DNA of 64,000 bases from an uncultured Alphaproteobacteria bacterium (GCA_900079695.1 LT599022.1:1759245-1823244), one strand, 5' to 3'. Counted from the stretch's first letter, positions 1-11,930 are shown. The notes: a model not told the origin generated them from the sequence alone. Numbers and translations: made by a program.

Positions 1-984
1 GCCGGAGCCCGAGCACGGCGCATCCACCAGTACCCGGTCGGCGGTACCCTTGTGGCGCTTGATCCACTTGTCGGTTTCGCCCGTCAGAGCCCGGCGGGTG
101 ACGTTGAACGCGCCCGCGCGCTTCAGCCGGTCGGCGCCGCGGTCGAGCCGGGCCTGCGAGACGTCGCACGCGATCAGGCGGCCCTTGTTGGCCATCGCCG
201 CCGCCAGCGCCAGGGTCTTGCCGCCCGCCCCGGCGCAGAAATCCACCACCGTCTCGCCCGGCCGGGCGTCCGTCATCAGAGCCGCGAGTTGCGCGGATTC
301 GTCCTGAACCTCGACCCATCCCTCGGCGAACGCGCCCGAGGCCGCCACGTTCGCCCGTGCGACGCAGCGCAGGCCGAGCGGCGACCACGGCGTCTCCACC
401 GTCTCGATCCCCTCGTCCGCGAGGCGCGCCTTGGCGGCGGTGCGGTCGGTCTTGAGGGTGTTGACGCGCAAGTCGACGCTCGCCTCGGCGCGCGCCGCCT
501 TGATTTCGGCCTCGGCGGCATCGCCCCAGATCGCGGTGAAGCGGTCCCACAGCCATTGCGGCGTTTCCGCCCACGCCCACTCCGGGCGGTCGGCTGCCTT
601 CAACCGCCGCATCGCGCCGATCCACGCCTCCTCGCGCTTGTCGAGCGGCTGCGGCGCATAGGCCTGCCCGTCGAACAGCGCGAGATCGGCCTCGCCCGGA
701 ATTTTCTCCGCGACGCACAGCGCCGCCACCAGCCGCCGTCCGCTTTCGGCGCGCACCGCCGCGTCGGTGGGGTTCCGCCCCTCCGCCAGCGCGCAATCCG
801 ACGCCAGACGCGCACGCAGGCGCATCGTCTTCCAGAACAGCTCGGTCACCACCCGGCGGTCGCGACCGCCGATGTAACGCCGTGCGCGGAAATATTCGTG
901 CAGTACCCGGTCCGCAGGACGCCCCTCGAGACGCACCGTATCCAATGCCTCGATCACCGCCTGCAACCGCCCACCCGGCGTCAT
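1..984 (-). CDS. RsmB/NOP-family rRNA cytosine-C5 methyltransferase (3' end cut by window edge)
   Basis: Transfers a methyl group from SAM to a cytosine C5 in RNA, most likely 16S rRNA. The frame opens at ATG 984 and stays open to base 1, giving 328 residues before the edge. Residues 1-130 form a helical, Arg-rich N-terminal part without a clear NusB domain. The Rossmann methyltransferase fold follows, with motif I FCAGAGGKT at 249-257 and the DAPCSG motif at 321-326, whose Cys324 is one of the family's two catalytic cysteines; the second (TCS) would lie beyond the edge. It lies downstream of guaB on the same strand, a common alphaproteobacterial order in which guaA often follows. Which RNA position it modifies is not visible. 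Confidence 0.85.
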   Translation of the reverse strand, partial: MTPGGRLQAVIEALDTVRLEGRPADRVLHEYFRARRYIGGRDRRVVTELFWKTMRLRARLASDCALAEGRNPTDAAVRAESGRRLVAALCVAEKIPGEADLALFDGQAYAPQPLDKREEAWIGAMRRLKAADRPEWAWAETPQWLWDRFTAIWGDAAEAEIKAARAEASVDLRVNTLKTDRTAAKARLADEGIETVETPWSPLGLRCVARANVAASGAFAEGWVEVQDESAQLAALMTDARPGETVVDFCAGAGGKTLALAAAMANKGRLIACDVSQARLDRGADRLKRAGAFNVTRRALTGETDKWIKRHKGTADRVLVDAPCSGSG

Positions 985-1008
985 GCCCATCCTCCCGAAA
1001 CAGCAAGG

Positions 1009-1184
1009 CCAGGGATTTCACCCCTGGACCCCACCAAGGGCCCCCGGCCCTCGGATCCCTTCACTTGGTTTCCCGAAGGGCGGAGCCTTCGGCCTCGCCC
1101 CTCGGGAAACCAAAACGGGGTCGAGGGGCCCGTGGCCCCTCGCGGGGATCGGGGCGGAGCCCCGACCTGGTTGGTTCGCGAACC
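1009..1184. repeat. Array of GC-rich hairpins between guaB and the methyltransferase gene
   Basis: These 176 bases consist almost wholly of inverted repeats. Arms lie at 1009-1014/1022-1027, 1037-1042/1046-1051, 1065-1087/1091-1113 (23-base arms, three mismatches, 3-base loop), 1122-1130/1134-1142 (perfect, loop CGT) and 1149-1155/1159-1165 (perfect, loop GGA). The 12-base palindrome GGTTCGCGAACC at 1173-1184 ends the array. No coding sequence is supported. An architecturally similar array lies at 59074-59226. It could end or attenuate guaB transcription, or be a dispersed intergenic repeat of this genome; the choice cannot be made from one window. Confidence 0.7.
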
Positions 1185-1189
1185 GGGCA

Positions 1190-3440
<2,251 letters not shown>

Positions 3441-3456
3441 CCGGAAACTCCAATTC

Positions 3457-3897
3457 TTAAAGCGTGCATTCGCCGGCCGCGGCCGGGCGCGGCCGGGATC
3501 CCTTGCTGCCGGTCGCCGCCACCGCCGCCATGTCTTCCTTGACCATGTGCGGCACCAGGCAGTTCGTCACCCAGCGCGCGAGCTGTTCGCCGACCCCGGG
3601 ATAGCGGGCGACGAGGTTGAATCGCATCGCCTCGACGTCGAGGGTGAGCGAGGCGTGGACGCGGCGATGCTTGGCGAGCGACGGCGCGCGGATCGACGCG
3701 AGGAACGCCTCCTCCTCGGCGAAGTGGAACCGCACGTAACTCTCGAGCGCGGACATCGCCTGCTCGGCGATTTCGTCGCTGCGGCCCTCGTCGAGGGCGG
3801 CGGCGAGCAGGCTCGCGAGTTCGAGAAGGCGGCGGTGCTGGGTGTCGATCACCCAGTTGCCGGTGGCGTAGGCTTCCGACCAGGGATACGTGTCCAA
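3457..3897 (-). CDS. Bacteriohemerythrin
   Basis: A small four-helix di-iron protein that binds oxygen; bacterial members serve in oxygen carriage, storage or sensing. It has 146 residues from the proposed TTG start. All seven usual iron ligands are visible: His21 (IDTQH), His58 and Glu62 (HFAEEE), His77 and His81 (KHRRVH), His117 and Asp122 (HMVKED). The start is uncertain. There is no in-frame ATG nearby; TTG 3897 follows a GAGG and puts the conserved W-x-x-x-Y opening at the N-terminus. The last 20 residues are a poorly conserved Pro/Arg/Gly tail. It is downstream of the TPR/glycosyltransferase gene, 43 bases away. Confidence 0.88.
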   Translation of the reverse strand: MDTYPWSEAYATGNWVIDTQHRRLLELASLLAAALDEGRSDEIAEQAMSALESYVRFHFAEEEAFLASIRAPSLAKHRRVHASLTLDVEAMRFNLVARYPGVGEQLARWVTNCLVPHMVKEDMAAVAATGSKGSRPRPAAAGECTL

Positions 3898-3940
3898 GGC
3901 ATACCTCGCGATTGCGGGCCGGCGTGGCGGAAAGGATCGC

Positions 3941-5941
3941 TCACCGCGGGATATACCCTTCCGGCCCGGCTCCGGCAATCGGTTTTGTTTCGGCGTTCGC
4001 GGCGCGCCACGCGCGCGCCCACACCGCGAGGTGGGCGGAGATTTCCGCGATCGCCCAGCCGCGCCCGTCGTGTTCGGGGAACGCCTTGAGATGCGGCGAG
4101 TCCCCCCTGCCCGCGCCGCACAGCCACACCGCCCGCCCGCCCGCGGCCAGACGTTCCGCAAGATCCGGGTCGGTGGTGATGACGAGATCGGAGTCGCCGG
4201 GGGGATCCGCGCCCGCCCCGACCGCCGCGACCGCGACTCCCGGCAACGCCCAGACCGGCTCCCATTGCGCCGACAGCCCGTCCGGGCAGACGATCGCGAC
4301 GCGCGGCCGCGCACCCTCCTGCTTCCAGCGCGTCAAACGGCCGAGGTCGGCGGCCCAGGCGGCTTCCGCCGGGCAGGCGGCCGCCGCCGCGCGCAGGTCG
4401 GCTTCCGCGCCCGGAAGCCCGAGCGCCCAGCGCGCGAGGCCGCGCTCGTGCAGAAGTTCGGGGGCGGAGCTGCGGGCCAGCGCGGCGGTGCAATCGGCCT
4501 CCGCTTCCGCGGCGCGGCCGAGACCGCGGCGGGCCCGGGCACGGTTCGCGAGCGCGACCGCGCTCTCGGGCGCGAGATCGAGCGCCCGTCCGGCGGCGGT
4601 TTCCGCCTCGGCGTGGCGCCCGAGCGCGTTGAGTGCCGCCGCGAGGGCGGCCCAGGTGTCCGCATCGGCCTCGGGGTGCGTCGCCGCGCGTTGCAGCAGC
4701 GGCAGCGCCGCCGCCGGGCTTCCGCCCCGCGTCAGCAGTATGCCGAGCCCCCGAAGCGCCGCAAGGTGGTCGGGATCGAGGGCGAGGACGCGACGGAATC
4801 CGGCATCCGCCTGGGCGAGGCGGCCGGCGCGGCGGTGCGCTTCCGCCCGCGCGGCGAGCTCGGCGGGCGGCGGCGGAGCGTTCTCGGCAACAACCAGCCG
4901 GGGCGTCGGACGGCGGCCGCCGACGGCTTCGAGGAGCGGACGAAAACAGGCTTCGGGGGTGAAAGCCGTGCGCGCCAGAGCCAGCCCGGCATCGACGAGA
5001 CGACGACGCGCGGCGGTGTCGCCGATCAGGTGCGCCAGGGCGGCGGCGAAACTTTCGGGCGTCTCGGCGACGAGGCAGGCGGACGCGACGATCTCGGCCG
5101 CCGCCGCCGCTTCCGGCGTCGCCACCAGCGGCCGTGCGAACCCGAAAGCTTCGACGGTGGTCGCCCCGGCCTGCGGTGCGGCGACCACGTCGACGGCGGC
5201 GAAGAACGGCAGCGGACGATCGACCGGGCCGACGAAGCGGAAGTCCGGGCAGGCGCGCGCCGCCGCGCCCGGATCGCCCCCCACCACCACCTCGACGGCA
5301 CCGCGCGCCGCGGCCAGTTCCGGCCGCCGCCAGACCGCATCGTGGAGCCAGACGAGCGCCGCCGGATCGACCGGCCCGGCCCCGAACGACACGCCGATGC
5401 AGCTCACCGCACCGCGCAGCGGCGGCAACGGATCGGCGAGCGCCACCGGCTGCGGCACCCATGCCGCACGCGCCGCGCCGAGCGCGGCGACGGCGTCGCG
5501 GTGGCGGCGCTGGTCGTCGAACAGCGTGAGATCGGCGGCGCGCCCGGCCTCGATCGCGCGCGCCGCGGCGTCGGCGGGAATGCCCGCGGCATCGAGGATC
5601 AGCGGCACCCCGGCGGGGACGAGATCGGCGACCCAGGCGAACTCGGGCGCGAGCGCCACCACCCGCGCCGGGGCGCGTGCGGCGATCAGGGCGGCGAGGC
5701 GGGCCGCGGCGCGGCGCGGTTCGAGCGACGGCGGCAGCGCCTCGCAGCGAATCCGGCGGGTCGCGGCGGCGGCGGCGAGCTGCACCGCAAGGCGGTGGAA
5801 CTCCCCCACCTCGGGCCCGGCGTAGACCAGGTCGACCGGCCCGCGCTCGACCAGAAAGCCGAGAATCTCCCTCTGGCGCGGCGACGCGCCGGAGCGCCAG
5901 AACGCGCGATCGCCGATGAGGAGGGAGCCGGTGGCCGCCAC
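3941..5941 (-). CDS. Glycosyltransferase-like protein with central TPR repeats
   Basis: A 666-residue Ala-rich soluble protein in three parts. Residues 1-350 look like a GT-B glycosyltransferase: a C-terminal Rossmann half with VVVGGDP and a donor-site-like stretch ending in GATTVEAFGF. Residues 365-530 hold TPR repeats (AEAHRRAGRLAQADAGFRR, ALNALGRHAEAETAAGRAL and similar). Residues 545-666 resemble the weak C-terminal domain found after TPRs in some sugar transferases (SDLVITTDP, GRAVWL). A protein-glycosylating or surface-sugar role is inferred from family likeness only. The start is set at GTG 5941, preceded by GAGG; the frame also allows GTG 5977, which has no ribosome site. Confidence 0.65.
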   Translation of the reverse strand: MAATGSLLIGDRAFWRSGASPRQREILGFLVERGPVDLVYAGPEVGEFHRLAVQLAAAAATRRIRCEALPPSLEPRRAAARLAALIAARAPARVVALAPEFAWVADLVPAGVPLILDAAGIPADAAARAIEAGRAADLTLFDDQRRHRDAVAALGAARAAWVPQPVALADPLPPLRGAVSCIGVSFGAGPVDPAALVWLHDAVWRRPELAAARGAVEVVVGGDPGAAARACPDFRFVGPVDRPLPFFAAVDVVAAPQAGATTVEAFGFARPLVATPEAAAAAEIVASACLVAETPESFAAALAHLIGDTAARRRLVDAGLALARTAFTPEACFRPLLEAVGGRRPTPRLVVAENAPPPPAELAARAEAHRRAGRLAQADAGFRRVLALDPDHLAALRGLGILLTRGGSPAAALPLLQRAATHPEADADTWAALAAALNALGRHAEAETAAGRALDLAPESAVALANRARARRGLGRAAEAEADCTAALARSSAPELLHERGLARWALGLPGAEADLRAAAAACPAEAAWAADLGRLTRWKQEGARPRVAIVCPDGLSAQWEPVWALPGVAVAAVGAGADPPGDSDLVITTDPDLAERLAAGGRAVWLCGAGRGDSPHLKAFPEHDGRGWAIAEISAHLAVWARAWRAANAETKPIAGAGPEGYIPR

Positions 5942-6072
5942 GGTTGACCTCGGGGATGGAGAGTTTCGATGTTGCACCAGACGCGCAATTCTGTCGCGCG
6001 ACCATTTCAGGATTTCTTAACGCCGGGGGTCGTAAGGTACTCTCGATCCGAAATCGGAAGCGGAGACCCCCG

Positions 6073-6468
6073 GTGTCGAGAAACCTTGCGGGCCTGATCG
6101 CCGTTGCGGCGGCTCTGGCGGGCTGCGGCCAGCACATGGAAGATATCCCGACCGCCGGGATCAAGGGCTTCACGCCGTTCGAGCATGGCTACCACGCCCT
6201 GCTGGCGATCGACGTCGCCACCCTGATCGTGACCGACAAGCTGATGGTCGACCACGTCGTCTCGTTCGTCCGCCACGAGGACTGCTCGGCGGTGCGGGCG
6301 AGCCAGGGGGAGCCCTACTGCCGTCCGATCCGCGTCGCCTACGTGCCCGCGCCGGAACCGTTCTGCTACCGCACCCTCGCCGACGCCAACTGCTTCACCA
6401 CGCCCAACCCCTACGGCTCCGACCATCGCATGGGCACCTACCTCCCCGGCATCACCCGAGTCCGCTGA
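6073..6468 (+). CDS. Small lipoprotein of unknown function
   Basis: A 131-residue protein whose first 20 residues form a lipoprotein signal peptide: basic start, hydrophobic stretch, lipobox LAGC. The mature part starts with the lipidated Cys. Its C-terminal half has four further cysteines (EDCSAVR, PYCRP, PFCYR, ANCFTT), which could form two disulfides in the periplasm. I do not recognise a family. The start is GTG 6073 after GGAG; the longer open frame upstream does not look coding. It is divergent from the glycosyltransferase-like gene and lies 62 bases before trkH. Confidence 0.7.
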   Translation: MSRNLAGLIAVAAALAGCGQHMEDIPTAGIKGFTPFEHGYHALLAIDVATLIVTDKLMVDHVVSFVRHEDCSAVRASQGEPYCRPIRVAYVPAPEPFCYRTLADANCFTTPNPYGSDHRMGTYLPGITRVR

Positions 6469-6530
6469 GGGATGACAGCGCCCGGGGTTGTGGCGCATAG
6501 TTTCCCGCGCGCAGTCGAAGGGGGAAGTAT

Positions 6531-7979
6531 TTGCTCGATATCCGTCCGGTGCTCTACGTCGTCGGGCTGCTGCTGCTGGTGCTGGCCGCCGCGATGGCGC
6601 TGCCGGTCGCCCTGTCGTTCGCGGACGGCGGCGGCGACGGCGTGGTGTTCGCCGCCGCCGCCGCGGTGACGGTGTTCTTCGCGCTGGCGTTGATCCTCTC
6701 CTGCGAAGGGCCGCGGCGGCGCCTCAACCTCCGCCACGTCTTCCTCCTCACCGCGGTGACCTGGGGCGTGCTGCCGCTGTTCGCGGCGCTGCCCTTCAGC
6801 TTCGGCAGCGCCCGCCTGGACTATACCGACGCGGTGTTCGAGGCGATGTCGGGCCTTACCACCACCGGTTCCTCGGTGATCGCCGACCTCCTCGGGCAAA
6901 GCCGCGCGACGCTTCTATGGCGCTCGCTGCTGCAATGGCTGGGCGGGATCGGCATCGTGCTGATGGCGGTGACGCTGCTGCCGATGCTGCGCGTCGGCGG
7001 CATGCAGGTGTTCAAGACCGAGGCGTTCGATACGCCGGACAAGGTGTTCGCGCGGGTCAGCCCGGTGGCGCTGCAACTCGCCCTGATCTACGCCGTCCTC
7101 ACCGCGGTGTGGATCGGTCTCTACTGGGCCGCGGGCATGAACGGCTTCGACGCGGTCAACCACGCGATGACGACGCTCGCGACCGGCGGCTTCTCGACCC
7201 GGCCGGAAAGCCTCTCCTACTGGCCCGGGCCCGCGGTGCCCGCCGTCGCCACCCTCGGGATGATCGCGGCGGCACTGCCGTTCACACTCTACCTTCAGCT
7301 CGCCCGCGGCGGACGGCGTCACATCGACGTCGACAGCCAGATCGCCGCGTTCCTGGCCATCGTCGCGATCGCGACCGCGGTGATCGCGGCGTGGCTGGTG
7401 GTCGGCAACGGCTACGATCTCGAGGCGGCGGCAGGCGGCGCGGCGTTCCACGTCGTCTCGATCATCACCGGCACCGGCTTCCTCATCACCGACGTGCAGC
7501 TCTGGGGGCCGCTGCCGGTGGCGCTGCTGTTCGTGCTGCAGTATGTGGGCGGCTGCGCGGGTTCGACCACCTGCGGCTTCAAGGTGTTCCGCTTCCAGGT
7601 ACTCTACGCCGCCGCGAAAGTGCAGGTGGCGCGGATGCTGCGCCCCCACATCGTGTTGCTGCCGCGCTACAACGGCCGCCCGCTGCAGGCGGGCGTGACG
7701 GATTCGGTGATGGCGTTCTTCTTCCTCTACGCCCTTTCGGTGGCGTGGCTGACGGTGGGGCTGTCGCTGCTCGGTCTCGACTTCACCACCGCGCTGTCGG
7801 GCGCATCGACGGCGATCTCCAACGTCGGCCCCGGCTTCGGCGACATCATCGGCCCGCAGGGCGGCTTCGCCACCCTGCCCGACGCCGCGAAGTGGATGCT
7901 CACCGTCGGCATGCTGCTGGGACGGCTGGAGATTCTCTCGGTGCTGGTGCTGTTCCAGCGCGCATTCTGGCAGGAATGA
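6531..7979 (+). CDS. trkH: Potassium uptake protein TrkH
   Basis: The channel-forming subunit of the Trk potassium uptake system in the inner membrane; it normally works with the NAD-binding regulator TrkA, not present here. The 482 residues contain many membrane helices and the four pore-loop filter segments, recognisable as SGLTTTGSS, TLATGGFST, ITGTGF and SNVGPGFGD. The start is TTG 6531, closely preceded by GGGGGAAG, and gives the expected N-terminal helix. The gene ends a short rightward run; a hairpin terminator follows at 7984. Confidence 0.95.
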   Translation: MLDIRPVLYVVGLLLLVLAAAMALPVALSFADGGGDGVVFAAAAAVTVFFALALILSCEGPRRRLNLRHVFLLTAVTWGVLPLFAALPFSFGSARLDYTDAVFEAMSGLTTTGSSVIADLLGQSRATLLWRSLLQWLGGIGIVLMAVTLLPMLRVGGMQVFKTEAFDTPDKVFARVSPVALQLALIYAVLTAVWIGLYWAAGMNGFDAVNHAMTTLATGGFSTRPESLSYWPGPAVPAVATLGMIAAALPFTLYLQLARGGRRHIDVDSQIAAFLAIVAIATAVIAAWLVVGNGYDLEAAAGGAAFHVVSIITGTGFLITDVQLWGPLPVALLFVLQYVGGCAGSTTCGFKVFRFQVLYAAAKVQVARMLRPHIVLLPRYNGRPLQAGVTDSVMAFFFLYALSVAWLTVGLSLLGLDFTTALSGASTAISNVGPGFGDIIGPQGGFATLPDAAKWMLTVGMLLGRLEILSVLVLFQRAFWQE

Positions 7980-7983
7980 CGAA

Positions 7984-8003
7984 GGCCGGGATCGCTCCCG
8001 GCC
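7984..8003. terminator. Bidirectional hairpin terminator between trkH and a convergent lipoprotein gene
   Basis: A perfect 8-base-pair stem, GGCCGGGA/TCCCGGCC, closes a TCGC loop. It sits in the 50 bases between two convergent stop codons. There is no clear T-run on either side, so factor-independent strength is uncertain. Confidence 0.6.
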
Positions 8004-8029
8004 CCGTCCCTCTTCGAAGGTGCCGCCCG

Positions 8030-8650
8030 TCAGCGGGCGAGCGCGTCGGGCAGGTAGTTGCGCAGGTTGTTGGCCATCGCCGCGTCGAAGTCGGAGCCGA
8101 GCTTCTCCACCAGTTCGTACCAGACCTTTTCGCGCTCGTTGAGGGAGGCGTCCTTCTGCACCGTCAGGCTGCGGCGGACGCTGGTCTCGACCTCGCCATG
8201 GTAGGCGCGGGCAGGATCGTCGAGCGAGAACCGCACGCGCAGTTCGGCGTCGTAGCGCTCGCCCGGCTCGTCGGTGAACGCGCCCTTGATCCCCTGGGTG
8301 GTGGTGAGCTTGGTTTCGGTCACCCGCGCGTCGAGAATGTTGAAGCGCGCCACCGCGGTGCCCGAGCGCAACGGCTGCAGACGGTCGAGCGCCCACTGAC
8401 GGGCCATCCGCTCCGGCGAGATCGGCATCAGATGTTCGACGTTCGGCGGCGTGAAGGTCGGCCGGTAGTCGCTCGAAATCTCCACCCGGAGCGCGTTGAT
8501 CACCAGCGGGTCGACGTTGGTGAAACGGATGTCGGGATAGACCGGCGCGGGCGGCGTGGTGGTGCACGCCGCGAGCCCGAGGGCGACGACGGCCGCGCCG
8601 ATCCCCGAGACCATGGCGCGGCGGCCCAGTGCGAAACGACGGACGGACAT
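8030..8650 (-). CDS. Lipoprotein of unknown function
   Basis: A 206-residue protein with a basic, twin-Arg-containing signal segment and the lipobox LAAC near residue 28, so a membrane-anchored periplasmic lipoprotein is expected. The mature part (ca. 180 residues) starts with a Pro-rich linker, then mixed alpha/beta sequence with no motif I recognise. The start is ATG 8650; the frame continues upstream, but that part lacks a signal peptide. It is the last gene of a leftward run after hslO, 35 bases downstream of hslO's stop. Confidence 0.72.
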   Translation of the reverse strand: MSVRRFALGRRAMVSGIGAAVVALGLAACTTTPPAPVYPDIRFTNVDPLVINALRVEISSDYRPTFTPPNVEHLMPISPERMARQWALDRLQPLRSGTAVARFNILDARVTETKLTTTQGIKGAFTDEPGERYDAELRVRFSLDDPARAYHGEVETSVRRSLTVQKDASLNEREKVWYELVEKLGSDFDAAMANNLRNYLPDALAR

Positions 8651-8685
8651 GGGGCGAACTCCCTGCAAGTGGACGCCGTGAGAGT

Positions 8686-9600
8686 TTATTCTCCCCGGGG
8701 TCGGGATGGAATCTCGTTTATCTCGAAGACATAGTGCGTTTTGCAGAAGTCGCACGTGACTTCGATGGTTCCGTCGGTCGCGGCATGGACGATGTCCTCG
8801 GGCGGCAATCCGGCGAGCACCGAGACCAGCCGCGCGCGCGAGCAGCGGCAGCCGAAACGCACGTCGCTCGGCTCGTAGACCGACAGGCCGCTCTGATGGA
8901 ACAGGCGGCGCAACACCTCGCCCGCGGCGAGGGTCGGATCGAGGAGCTCGCGGTCGGTGAGGCTGCGCAGCAGGATCTCGGCGGTCTGCCAGGCGTCCGC
9001 CTCCGCCTCGCCCGCGAGCGTGGCGTCGGCACTCGGCAGACGTTGCAGGAGAATGCCGCCGGCGCGCCAGCCGAACCCGCCCTCGGGCGGATGCGCGGCG
9101 AGCAGCAGCGCGGTATCGATCTGCTCCGACTGACGGAAGTAGGCGATCGCGGTGTCGGCGAGGGTATGGCCCTCGATCGCGACGATGCCCTGGTAGCGGT
9201 CGGTGTTCTCGCCCTGGTCGACGGTGAGCGCGAGATGCCCCGCGCCGACGAGATCGGCGAAGTCCGGCGCGCCGCCCCGGGCGATGCGGTCGGCGAAGGC
9301 GTCGGCGTCGACCGCCACCGAGGCGCGCACCACACCCGCCGAGGTCATGTCGGCGACCAGACGCGACACCGGACCGTCGGACGACGTCTGCACCGTGATC
9401 ACGCCGTCGAACTTGAGGCTCGACCCCAGCACCGCGGCCAGGGCCAGCGCCTCGCCCATCAGCCGACCCACCGCCTCGGGCTGGCGGTGGCGGCCGATGG
9501 TGTCCTGGGCGGCGGCGTGCAGGCGCACCAGTCGCCCGCGAAACGCGCCGCCGCCCAGAGTGAAGGGCAGCACCAGATCCATGCTGCGGGCTGCGGTCAC
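8686..9600 (-). CDS. hslO: Redox-regulated chaperone Hsp33
   Basis: A cytoplasmic holdase activated by oxidation, which releases zinc from four cysteines and exposes a client-binding surface. The 304-residue protein shows the N-terminal fold (DLVLPF, ...[19 protein letters not shown]) and the C-terminal zinc site C-x-C (GCRCS) plus C-x-x-C (CDFC). The start GTG 9600 overlaps the argF stop as GTGA, favouring translational coupling. ATG 9582 is the alternative and lacks a ribosome site. It is the third gene of argD-argF-hslO, an order common in alphaproteobacteria. Confidence 0.95.
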   Translation of the reverse strand: MTAARSMDLVLPFTLGGGAFRGRLVRLHAAAQDTIGRHRQPEAVGRLMGEALALAAVLGSSLKFDGVITVQTSSDGPVSRLVADMTSAGVVRASVAVDADAFADRIARGGAPDFADLVGAGHLALTVDQGENTDRYQGIVAIEGHTLADTAIAYFRQSEQIDTALLLAAHPPEGGFGWRAGGILLQRLPSADATLAGEAEADAWQTAEILLRSLTDRELLDPTLAAGEVLRRLFHQSGLSVYEPSDVRFGCRCSRARLVSVLAGLPPEDIVHAATDGTIEVTCDFCKTHYVFEINEIPSRPRGE

Positions 9601-10553
9601 GGCAGCAGCCCCATGCACCACACCATCACCGCCTTCTGCGCGTGCAGGCGGTTTTCCGCCTCGTCCCACACCACCGACTGCGGACCGTCCATCACCTCGT
9701 CGGTGACCTCCTCGTTGCGGTGCGCCGGCAGGCAGTGCATGAACAGCGCGGTCGGCTTGGCGCAGGCCATCAGATCGCGGTTGACCTGATACGGCAGCAG
9801 CAGGGTGGAGCGGTCGGTATCGGTATCGTGCATCGACAGCCAGGTATCGGTGATCACGCAATCGGCCCCCGCGAGCAGAGCGCGCGGATCGTTGCCGACG
9901 ATCACCTTGCCTCCGGCGGCGCGGGCGCGGGCGACGATGCCGGCGTCGGGCTCCAGCCCCTCGGGACAGGCGAGGCGCATTTCGAAGCCGAACTTGGGCG
10001 CGGCCTCGATCCACGACTGGGCGACGTTGTTGCCGTCGCCGCTCCAGGCGATCACCTTGCCCGCGATCGGGCCGCGATGCTGCTCGAAGGTGGCGATGTC
10101 GGCCATCACCTGGCAGGGATGGGTCTCGTCGGTGAGGCCGTTGATCACCGGCACGCTCGCGTAGTCGGCGAGCTCATGCAGGGTCTCGGGCGCGAAGGTG
10201 CGGATCATCATGATGTCGACGAAGCGCGACAGCACCCGCGCCGCGTCGGGGATGGTCTCGCCGCGGCCGAGCTGGGTATCCTGATGGGACAGCACCACCA
10301 CCTGGCCGCCGAGTTCCTGCATGCCGACCTGGAACGACACGCGGGTGCGGGTCGAGGGCTTTTCGAAGATCATCGCCAGGGTCTTGCCCGCGAGGGGCGC
10401 CTTCAGCGCCTCGGGCGGGGTGCCGTTGCGGTATTGCGCGGCGAGGTCGATCATCCGCCGGAGCGTCGCGGCATCGACATCGGCGATATCGAGGAAATGC
10501 CGCGGCGGTGCGACCTTGTCGGCGACCGGCCGGGGGGACATCGAGGTAATCAT
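9597..10553 (-). CDS. argF: Ornithine carbamoyltransferase
   Basis: Condenses ornithine with carbamoyl phosphate to citrulline in arginine synthesis. The 318 residues carry the carbamoyl-phosphate site STRTR (within FEKPSTRTR), the DETHPCQ and DTWLSM regions, and the ornithine-site motif HCLPAHR. The N-terminus has a short extra stretch before the conserved HFLDI. The start ATG 10553 overlaps the argD stop as ATGA, and the stop overlaps hslO, so the three genes are probably co-transcribed and translationally coupled. Confidence 0.97.
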   Translation of the reverse strand: MITSMSPRPVADKVAPPRHFLDIADVDAATLRRMIDLAAQYRNGTPPEALKAPLAGKTLAMIFEKPSTRTRVSFQVGMQELGGQVVVLSHQDTQLGRGETIPDAARVLSRFVDIMMIRTFAPETLHELADYASVPVINGLTDETHPCQVMADIATFEQHRGPIAGKVIAWSGDGNNVAQSWIEAAPKFGFEMRLACPEGLEPDAGIVARARAAGGKVIVGNDPRALLAGADCVITDTWLSMHDTDTDRSTLLLPYQVNRDLMACAKPTALFMHCLPAHRNEEVTDEVMDGPQSVVWDEAENRLHAQKAVMVWCMGLLP

Positions 10554-11728
10554 GAATTCTTCCTCCACGTTTCGCCGACCCGGTCGAGGATCGCCATCGC
10601 GGCCTCGACCTCTTCCCGCCCGATGATCAGCGGCGGCACGAAACGCAATACGTTGTCGCCCGCGGTGACGGCGAGCAGGCCTTCCCCGAACAGGCGGTTG
10701 ACGACATCGGTGTTGGGGACGCGGCACTTCAGCCCGGCCATCAGGCCGAGGCCGCGCACTTCCTCGAACAGGTCGGGGAAGCGCTTCACCCGTTCGGCCA
10801 GCGCCGCGCGCAGAACCGCGGCGATCTCGTTGACGCGATCGAGGAAGCCGGGCGCGGTGATCTCGTCGAGCACCGCGTTGCCGACCGCCATCGCCAGCGG
10901 ATTGCCGCCGAAGGTGGAGCCGTGCGACCCCGCGACCATCGGCGCGGCGGCGCGTTCGGTGGCGAGGCACGCGCCGACCGGGAAGCCGCCGCCGATCCCC
11001 TTGGCGATCGACATCACGTCCGGCGTCACCCCCGACCACTCGTGGGCGAACAGCTTGCCGGTGCGGCCGACGCCGCACTGCACCTCGTCGAACATCAGCA
11101 GGATGTCGCGGTCGTCGGCGAGCTTGCGCAGGGCGCGCAGATAGTCGAAGTCGGCGGCGCGCATGCCGCCCTCGCCCTGCACCGGCTCGACCAGGATCGC
11201 CGCGGTCTCCGGCCCGACCGCCGCCGCGGCGGCGTCGAAGTCGCCGAACGGCACCCGGTCGAAGCCCGCGGTCTCGGGGCCGAAGCCGTACTTGCCCTTG
11301 GCCTGATCGCCCGCCGCGACGGTGGCGAGGGTGCGGCCGTGGAACGCGGTGGTCATCACCACCACGCGATATCGCTCCGGGCGACCCTTGTCGAACTGGT
11401 AGCGGCGCGCGATCTTGATCGCGCACTCGTTCGCCTCGGCGCCGGAATTGCCGAAGAACACGGTATCGGCGAAGGTCAGCTCGACGAGCCGCCGCGAGAG
11501 CGTCTCCTGACCGGCGACGCGGTAGAGGTTCGAGGTGTGCCAGACCTTCTCCGCCTGATCCTTGAGCGCCTTGACCAGACGCGGATGGCAGTGACCGAGC
11601 GAGCACACCGCGATGCCGGCGGCGAAGTCGAGGAATCGTCGTCCGTCCGCCGCGTACAGCCAGGGGCCTTCGCCCCGCTCGAACACGACGTCAAACCGCG
11701 CATAGGTCGGCATCACGGACGGGATCAC
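10550..11728 (-). CDS. argD: Acetylornithine aminotransferase
   Basis: A PLP enzyme that transaminates N-acetylglutamate semialdehyde to N-acetylornithine; homologues often also serve lysine synthesis. It has 392 residues. Visible are [10 protein letters not shown] (phosphate site), [15 protein letters not shown] (Asp to the pyridine nitrogen), the Schiff-base lysine in [11 protein letters not shown] and HGSTFGGNP. Start choice: GAGGAG stands six bases before GTG 11728, better than TTG 11734 next to it or the internal ATG 11713. It leads the argD-argF-hslO operon, with about 200 bases of upstream space for a promoter. Confidence 0.96.
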   Translation of the reverse strand: MIPSVMPTYARFDVVFERGEGPWLYAADGRRFLDFAAGIAVCSLGHCHPRLVKALKDQAEKVWHTSNLYRVAGQETLSRRLVELTFADTVFFGNSGAEANECAIKIARRYQFDKGRPERYRVVVMTTAFHGRTLATVAAGDQAKGKYGFGPETAGFDRVPFGDFDAAAAAVGPETAAILVEPVQGEGGMRAADFDYLRALRKLADDRDILLMFDEVQCGVGRTGKLFAHEWSGVTPDVMSIAKGIGGGFPVGACLATERAAAPMVAGSHGSTFGGNPLAMAVGNAVLDEITAPGFLDRVNEIAAVLRAALAERVKRFPDLFEEVRGLGLMAGLKCRVPNTDVVNRLFGEGLLAVTAGDNVLRFVPPLIIGREEVEAAMAILDRVGETWRKNS

Positions 11729-11798
11729 CTTCAACTCCTCTTCTTGACATCGAGCGCCCGGAGGCGCGAAAGCGGCGAGGGTCGCCGCGCAAACACTT

Positions 11799-11825
11799 CA
11801 GGCGGTGGGAGCCGACCACCGCCTG
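11799..11825. terminator. Perfect 10-bp hairpin between the ABC-2 permease gene and argD
   Basis: Arms CAGGCGGTGG and CCACCGCCTG enclose a 7-base loop. It lies about 105 bases past the permease stop and about 70 bases before the argD start, so it may end permease transcription or sit in the argD leader. No T-run follows, so the function is open. Confidence 0.45.
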
Positions 11826-11930
11826 GAAATCGGGCGGGCGGAGCGCCCGAATCGCTCCGCTCGAAAGGAAAGGAGGTATTTAACTGGGGCGCCAGCGGCG
11901 GCGTCAAGCTCTTTCAAACCGCCGGGGTTT

